From an uncultured bacterium (GTDB lineage Bacteria > Bacillota > Limnochordia > DTU080 > JAAYLA01), in NCBI GenBank assembly GCA_937983075.1, contig CALKAQ010000129.1, positions 1 to 27,095 on the forward strand: DNA of 27,095 bases. Direction: 5' to 3'. Each line of letters starts with the position of its first letter. Positions within the stretch are counted from its first letter, which is position 1. The notes beneath the pieces were generated by a model that did no database searches, was not told the origin of the DNA, and saw nothing but the letters and a program-made list of their open reading frames with translations. Positions 23,010 to 27,095 of this stretch are shown piece by piece. A program made the translations under genes and the position numbers.

Positions 23010-24410
23010 TTAACCTACGGAACCTTCCATTTCGAGCTCGATCAAGCGGTTCAATTCGACCGCATATTCCATCGGCAGCTCTTTGGCGAACGGCTCGATA
23101 AAGCCCATAACGAGCATATTGGTGGCTTGTTCTTCCGACAGACCGCGGCTCATCAGGTAGAACAGCTGATCTTCGCTGACTTTGGAAACGGTGGCCTCAT
23201 GTTCCATCGTCACGTCGTTTTCCAAGATCTCGATGTACGGGATGGTGTCGGAGCGTGACTTTTCGTCGAACATGAGCGCATCGCATTCGACCTTCGACTT
23301 GGCCCTCTTGGCGTTTCGCGCCATATGAACGAGCCCGCGATAGGTGCTGTGGCCACCGCCAAGGCTGATGGACTTCGATACGATGGTGGATGTCGTTTCC
23401 GGCGCGGCGTGGATGACCTTGGCACCGGCATCCTGGTGCTGCCCCGGACCGGCGAGTGCAACCGAGATGATGTCGGCCTTTGCACCGCGGCCCACCATGT
23501 ACACCGCCGGGTATTTCATGGTCACTTGCGAGCCCAGGTTGCCGTCAATCCACTCCATGGTCGCATCCTCATGAGCGACGGCCCGCTTGGTCACCAGGTT
23601 GTAGACGTTCTTGGACCAGTTTTGGATGGTGGTATAGCGGCAACGCGCACCCTTCTTGACGATGATCTCAACAACCGCCGAGTGCAGCGATTCGGTGGCG
23701 TAAATCGGCGCCGTGCAGCCTTCGACGTAGTGAACGAAGCTGTTCGGCTCGCAAATGATCAGCGTCCGCTCAAACTGGCCTGCATTTTCGGCGTTGATGC
23801 GGAAATAAGCTTGAAGTGGAATTTCCACCTGAACGCCTTCGGGAACGTAGACGAAGCTGCCGCCGCTCCAAACGGCCGAGTTCAGCGCCGCAAACTTGTT
23901 GTCTGACGGCGGAACGACCGTTCCGAAGTACTCTTGGACGATATCAGGATGCTCGCGCAGCGCCGTATCCATGTCGCAGAAGATGACGCCTTGCTTGGCC
24001 AAATCTTCTCGCATGTTGTGGTAGACGACTTCGGATTCATACTGGGCGGACACCCCGGCGAGAAACTTGCGCTCCGCCTCGGGAATGCCAAGCCGATCAA
24101 ACGTGCGCTTGATTTCTTCCGGGACCTCGTCCCACGAGCGGCCTTTCCGCTCCGAAGGACGGATGTAGTAGTAGATTTCGTCAAAATTGAGCGAGCTGAG
24201 ATCGGCACCCCAGGTAGGCAGCGGTTTTTGCAGGAATGTCTCGTACGCTGCTAAGCGGAAGTCCGTCATCCATTGCGGCTCTTCTTTCATTTTCGAGATG
24301 GTGAGGACTATATCGCGATTTAATCCCTTTTCACTCTTGAAGGTGTACTCGATTTCATCACGGAACCCGTATTTGTATTCCTTATGGAAATCGAACTCGG
24401 TTTTGGGCAT
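23010..24410 (-). CDS. sufB: Fe-S cluster assembly scaffold SufB
   Basis: A 466-residue scaffold component of the SUF machinery, on which Fe-S clusters are built in a SufBCD complex powered by the SufC ATPase. The beta-helix core holds C232 in YVEGCTAPIYATESLHSA and C376 in KSKVECDALMFDEKSRSDTI, the latter at the position of the conserved Cys in E. coli SufB. Other family segments are SFVYVPEGVQVEIPLQAYFR, ALAGPGQHQDAGAK and ENDVTMEHEATVSK. Length is standard (about 465). I use the ATG at 24410, with AAGGAG 11 bases upstream, because MPKTEFDFHKEYKYGF is the usual N terminus; the frame extends to 24677 without support. Unusually, sufC, sufD, sufS and sufU are not adjacent in this window. It diverges from sufT. 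Confidence 0.97.
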   Translation of the reverse strand: MPKTEFDFHKEYKYGFRDEIEYTFKSEKGLNRDIVLTISKMKEEPQWMTDFRLAAYETFLQKPLPTWGADLSSLNFDEIYYYIRPSERKGRSWDEVPEEIKRTFDRLGIPEAERKFLAGVSAQYESEVVYHNMREDLAKQGVIFCDMDTALREHPDIVQEYFGTVVPPSDNKFAALNSAVWSGGSFVYVPEGVQVEIPLQAYFRINAENAGQFERTLIICEPNSFVHYVEGCTAPIYATESLHSAVVEIIVKKGARCRYTTIQNWSKNVYNLVTKRAVAHEDATMEWIDGNLGSQVTMKYPAVYMVGRGAKADIISVALAGPGQHQDAGAKVIHAAPETTSTIVSKSISLGGGHSTYRGLVHMARNAKRAKSKVECDALMFDEKSRSDTIPYIEILENDVTMEHEATVSKVSEDQLFYLMSRGLSEEQATNMLVMGFIEPFAKELPMEYAVELNRLIELEMEGSVG

Positions 24411-24501
24411 GGTTGCAGACACTCCTTCTACCACCACCCATGGCAAATGGTACGGCGGCACGAATTTCAGCGACAAGACCTCATTGACTGTGGGTACCCT
24501 T

Positions 24502-24530
24502 AGCTTATCGTTAGTGCCGGCTCCGGTCAA
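24502..24530 (-). promoter_or_regulatory. Possible sufB promoter
   Basis: Read leftward, TTGACC (24525-24530), a 17-base spacer and TAAGCT (24502-24507), about 90 bases before the sufB start. The -35 is good and the -10 weak. A 254-base divergent region with sufT is a natural place for shared control; no known Fe-S regulator site was recognised. Confidence 0.4.
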
Positions 24531-24664
24531 CCATCCTTTTCCGCGCGAAAACGCACATTCCCGGCCGCTTTCGGCGTGACTCGCCGCCGGAACAAGACTT
24601 GCCAAAGACCGCCGGATCCGATACGCTGTAATGAAACAGAGCAAACCGAAGGAGGTACTCTTGG

Positions 24665-24973
24665 ATGGCCGCTCCAACCGAAGAACAAATTCGCGAGGCG
24701 CTCACCAAGGTCAACGATCCGGAATTGGGACACAACATCGTCGAACTCGGGCTCGTCTACAACATCCACATCCATCCTGACGAAGGTTTTGTCCACGTTG
24801 AAATGACCCTCACATCCATGGGCTGCCCGGCCGCCGGCGAAATCGTACGCCAAGCGACGGAAGCCGTCAAAAGCGTCGAAGGCGTCAAGGACGCCAAGGT
24901 CGATCTCGTTTGGAATCCGCCGTGGAAACCGGAAATGATGGCCGAAGAGCTGCGCTGGATTTACGGTCGGTGA
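24665..24973 (+). CDS. sufT: MIP18/DUF59 family Fe-S maturation protein, SufT/YitW-like
   Basis: A 102-residue MIP18-family protein. These help mature Fe-S proteins and include Bacillus YitW and staphylococcal SufT. Family hallmarks are the N-terminal helix (EEQIREALTKV), NDPELGHNIVELGLVYNI, the conserved Cys in TLTSMGCPAAGEIV, and the C-terminal VDLVWNPPWKPEMMAEELR. The ATG has AAGGAGG about 9 bases upstream. It diverges from sufB, which strengthens the Fe-S role, and is followed by a DUF309 gene after 7 bases. A PaaD-type role in aromatic degradation is ruled unlikely by the absence of paa genes. Confidence 0.92.
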   Translation: MAAPTEEQIREALTKVNDPELGHNIVELGLVYNIHIHPDEGFVHVEMTLTSMGCPAAGEIVRQATEAVKSVEGVKDAKVDLVWNPPWKPEMMAEELRWIYGR

Positions 24974-24980
24974 TGCGGCG

Positions 24981-25364
24981 ATGTCCCGGATGCCGGAGGA
25001 ATACGACTCCAATTTTATCCAGTTCGTCGAGCTCTTCAATCAAGGCCAATATGAAGAAAGCCACCGGGTCTTAATTGAGTCGTGGATACGCAACCGCTCG
25101 AACGACTTCTATCGTGGCCTCATTCAAATGGCCGGTGCTCTTGAACATTGGGAAACCGACAGCCTGTTTTGGGCCGAAGACATGTTTGCCAGCGCGTACA
25201 ACTTGCTCGCCAAATACGCCCCGCGCTACCAAGGGCTCGACGTCGACGCGCTGCTGAATACGCTTCAGGAGTACAACGCCGCGGCCAAGCGGGCGCGTGA
25301 GCAAGCGCAAAGCAAACACGCCGTCGCTCTGCCTCCCATCGTCCTCAAATGGAGTTCTGATTAA
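24981..25364 (+). CDS. DUF309 family protein, YpuF-like
   Basis: A 127-residue all-helical DUF309 protein. The pattern QYEESHRVLIESWI, then DFYRGLIQMAGALEHW, then DMFASAYNLLAKYAPRYQGLDVDALL matches the family's helix pairs, including the conserved His and the YxGLIQ segment. The biochemical function is unknown. It begins 7 bases after sufT with only a weak site (GGTGATG), so translation is likely coupled to sufT. It converges on the next gene with an 11-base gap that lies in the AT palindrome TTAAAATTTTAA. Confidence 0.88.
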   Translation: MSRMPEEYDSNFIQFVELFNQGQYEESHRVLIESWIRNRSNDFYRGLIQMAGALEHWETDSLFWAEDMFASAYNLLAKYAPRYQGLDVDALLNTLQEYNAAAKRAREQAQSKHAVALPPIVLKWSSD

Positions 25365-25375
25365 AATTTTAACGG

Positions 25376-25906
25376 TTATCGCTGCCGCACGCGTTCGTCC
25401 ACAAGCCGCATGTACACGTCCCGAACGAAGCGCATGCCCCATTCGGCGAGCAGATCGTCGGCGAGAGCTTCCCAGTCTTCGTACAGGCCAAATATGCCGA
25501 GAGGCGAAAGGTGAAACCAACCTGCAGATCCCGGATCCTTCACGACACAGACCGTTTGCGCTTCACAGCGCCTGGCGTGCAACACGGTGAACAAATACGT
25601 TTCATAGCCGTGCCAGGCCAACACTTCGAGCGCAAACTGCGCCCAATCGGCGCTGTTTCCGCCGCCTTCCCGCCAAGTGACCACCGCCGGCTGCGGAACG
25701 TCAAAAAGGCGCGTCTGGCTGCGTTCGAACAAATTTTCTTCCATAAAGCCCGCAAGACGAAACGGCGTATCCATGCTTCGCACAAGGCCTTGAAACGATT
25801 CCGGCCAGGCGTCGGGCGCCCCCTGACGCCCCGCGCGCCGAAGGTATGCGCGGCGGTAGCCATACCGCTGGAAAAGCCGAAACGCCGCTCGGCACCCAAT
25901 TGCCAC
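25376..25906 (-). CDS. Transglutaminase-like fold protein lacking the expected catalytic triad
   Basis: A 176-residue protein. Its central part resembles bacterial transglutaminase-like cysteine-protease folds: G83-N-S85-A-D-W-A followed by the helix FALEVLAWHGYETYLF, then AQTVCVVKD and GWFHLSPLGIFGLYEDW. In active relatives the first motif is G-[ND]-C-x-D, the second has a His before A-V-C, and the third ends in Asn or Asp. Here these positions read Ser85, Gln117 and Ser/Pro (134-135), so peptidase or transglutaminase activity is doubtful. No signal peptide or membrane helix is clear; the N terminus is rich in Arg and Tyr. The GTG start has GGAGGTG 5 bases upstream. The fold assignment is by pattern only. 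Confidence 0.72.
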   Translation of the reverse strand: MAIGCRAAFRLFQRYGYRRAYLRRAGRQGAPDAWPESFQGLVRSMDTPFRLAGFMEENLFERSQTRLFDVPQPAVVTWREGGGNSADWAQFALEVLAWHGYETYLFTVLHARRCEAQTVCVVKDPGSAGWFHLSPLGIFGLYEDWEALADDLLAEWGMRFVRDVYMRLVDERVRQR

Positions 25907-25950
25907 CGTAACACCTCCGTTTGTTAGAGTATAGCGATAAAAAACGCCGA

Positions 25951-25980
25951 TTGACAGAGATCATCTCGTTCCATTTTGTT
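25951..25980 (+). promoter_or_regulatory. Possible promoter with a palindrome in the spacer
   Basis: A perfect -35 TTGACA (25951-25956) is followed directly by the odd-length palindrome GAGATCATCTC (25957-25967); a -10 candidate TTTTGT begins 17 bases after the -35. It would read toward the lipoprotein gene, with a leader of about 100 bases. Confidence 0.35.
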
Positions 25981-26089
25981 CGCAGATCGCCCTACAGGCC
26001 GTTTTTCGGCGTTTGCTCGTCCTTTCTCCCACAGATAAGATGAAAACGCCGGTCCGTCATCAGCCGTTGCCCCGGAAAGGAGAGGCAAC

Positions 26090-27095
26090 ATGATTCGCTC
26101 CGTATTCCGTCGGGCTGTTGTCTGGTTCAGCGTCGCCGCTGTACTCGCGGGATGCACGGCCGCTCCGGCACTGCGTCAACCAAGCCGGGGTTCAGGCTCA
26201 CTGCAGGTGACGGCGGTGGTGCCCCAAGGCTCCATCAGTGACTTCGTTCATAACGGCTATGAATTCGAACTCACTTTGTCGCAGGACAATCAAACGCGTA
26301 CGTTCAAGCGTCCTCTGGAACAAGGTGCACTCACGTTCAGCGTCGACAACCTTTTCGCGGGCGTTTGGTCGGCAACGCTTCATCTCAAAGACAGTGAAGG
26401 CGACATCACTCACGCGGCCTCAGGCGAAATCATCATTCTGCCTGACGAGGTTGCAACGACGGAATTCGTCCTCACACCCGAACCGGGGGAACTCGAGGTG
26501 GTGATTGATCTTTCGAGCATCGCCGATTCCGCGCTGCAGGCGCGAATTCAAGGTGCGCGGGTGTATGTTTCGCCCGGTGGATACAGCACGGGCCATCGCG
26601 ATCCCGACGGCGGAACCATCGTCATCAAGCGCTCATTGCAGCCGCAAAGCTATGATTATCAGGTCATCCTGTACTCCGACGGATTTTTGGCGGGCAACCG
26701 CGAATACAGCAGTCCCTGGGCTCCGGTCGATATTTCCCCCGGTAAAACCACGAGGATTCTTTGGACGCCTTCGGTCGGTGAACTCGACCTGCGGGGAACC
26801 GTGCTCGACGCCCCGGCTCCTCCTGCGGCGCTGCAAGGCGAATATCTCGACGAAGGTTTGGTGCGCCTGAGCTGGGTTTCACCGCCCTTTCCTCCTGACG
26901 CCGAAATCACAGGCATCCGCATCTACCGGCGCGACGGCATTTTCGGCGCCTATGCCCTGGTCGACGAAGTTCCGTCGGAAGCCGAAAGCTGGGAAACCGC
27001 CGTTGAAACGTCGAAAGAACAGCGCCTTGCGTTCGCCGTAACCGCCTTTGCCGTCTATGCTGCCGCTCCTGACACCGTCTTCGAAAGCCCGCGCA
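26090..27095 (+). CDS. Exported lipoprotein with fibronectin type III-like domain (partial, cut by window edge)
   Basis: An open frame from an ATG (AAGGAG 9 bases upstream) to the window edge: 335 codons seen, no stop. Residues 1-22 are a lipoprotein signal peptide with positive residues (RSVFRR), a hydrophobic core and the lipobox LAGC, so C22 should be lipidated and the protein anchored outside the membrane. Residues about 35-140 look like a beta-sandwich (ITVT-type strands, FAGVWSATLHLKDSEG). Residues about 145-225 resemble a second one, and residues about 243-330 resemble a fibronectin type III domain (VRLSWVSPPFPPDAEITGIRIYRR). Such proteins bind surface polymers or partner proteins; no catalytic motif is seen. 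Confidence 0.88.
   Translation, partial: MIRSVFRRAVVWFSVAAVLAGCTAAPALRQPSRGSGSLQVTAVVPQGSISDFVHNGYEFELTLSQDNQTRTFKRPLEQGALTFSVDNLFAGVWSATLHLKDSEGDITHAASGEIIILPDEVATTEFVLTPEPGELEVVIDLSSIADSALQARIQGARVYVSPGGYSTGHRDPDGGTIVIKRSLQPQSYDYQVILYSDGFLAGNREYSSPWAPVDISPGKTTRILWTPSVGELDLRGTVLDAPAPPAALQGEYLDEGLVRLSWVSPPFPPDAEITGIRIYRRDGIFGAYALVDEVPSEAESWETAVETSKEQRLAFAVTAFAVYAAAPDTVFESPR

Noticed and set aside
24410..24677. N-terminal extension of sufB by 89 codons
   Set aside because: It would overlap the divergent sufT start, its sequence is unlike any SufB, and a ribosome binding site supports the ATG at 24410.
25361..25372. TTAAAATTTTAA palindrome between convergent genes
   Set aside because: Made only of A and T; most likely a by-product of two stop regions meeting, with no stable stem for termination.

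Overview
The window reads as chromosomal DNA of a GC-rich, endospore-forming Bacillota (Bacilli-like), probably an aerobe. The evidence is an alpha/beta-type small acid-soluble spore protein, purine-rich Shine-Dalgarno sites (GGAGG/AAGGAGG) before nearly every gene, many GTG and TTG starts, a type II NADH dehydrogenase, a D-amino-acid aminotransferase, and homologues of Bacillus YwfO, YmfI, YkuE, YpuF and YitW/SufT. I saw no phage, insertion sequence, CRISPR array, tRNA or rRNA. Genus cannot be set from this sequence alone.

Layout. 179-859 is an acidic low-complexity protein, convergent with a leftward group: RodZ-type HTH protein, short-chain reductase, HD phosphohydrolase (3439 down to 865). 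3702-7084 is a leftward pair: a large SEC-C protein with an internal duplication, overlapped by a membrane-anchored metallophosphoesterase. 7085-7534 is an AT-richer gap. cysK (7535-8476) runs rightward into a leftward type II NADH dehydrogenase. A small glutaredoxin-like gene and a DUF2892 gene follow. At 10581-10631 two NrdR boxes overlap the promoter of nrdR-nrdJ, the repressor and the B12-dependent ribonucleotide reductase. Two opposed terminators then separate nrdJ from a leftward spore protein gene with a polyglutamine tail and an IscA-type Fe-S carrier. 14879-17473 encodes a full-length P1B-ATPase-like protein in which essentially every catalytic and metal-binding motif is replaced; a small two-helix membrane protein lies just upstream. 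18087-21576 is a rightward leuB-like, nadB, nadC run. It converges on a leftward group of sufB, a Rieske protein and a D-amino-acid aminotransferase. sufT and a DUF309 gene diverge from sufB. The end holds a transglutaminase-like protein lacking its expected triad and a lipoprotein gene cut by the window edge.

How the genes work together. Fe-S assembly (SufB, SufT, IscA-type carrier) sits near likely Fe-S clients or cysteine supply (Rieske protein, cysK). NadB and NadC give two of the three steps of de novo NAD synthesis, but nadA is not here. nrdR-nrdJ is a self-contained, self-regulated dNTP module. The strongest candidate for something undescribed is the pseudo-P-type ATPase, whose eight-helix fold and reading frame are kept while its chemistry is gone.
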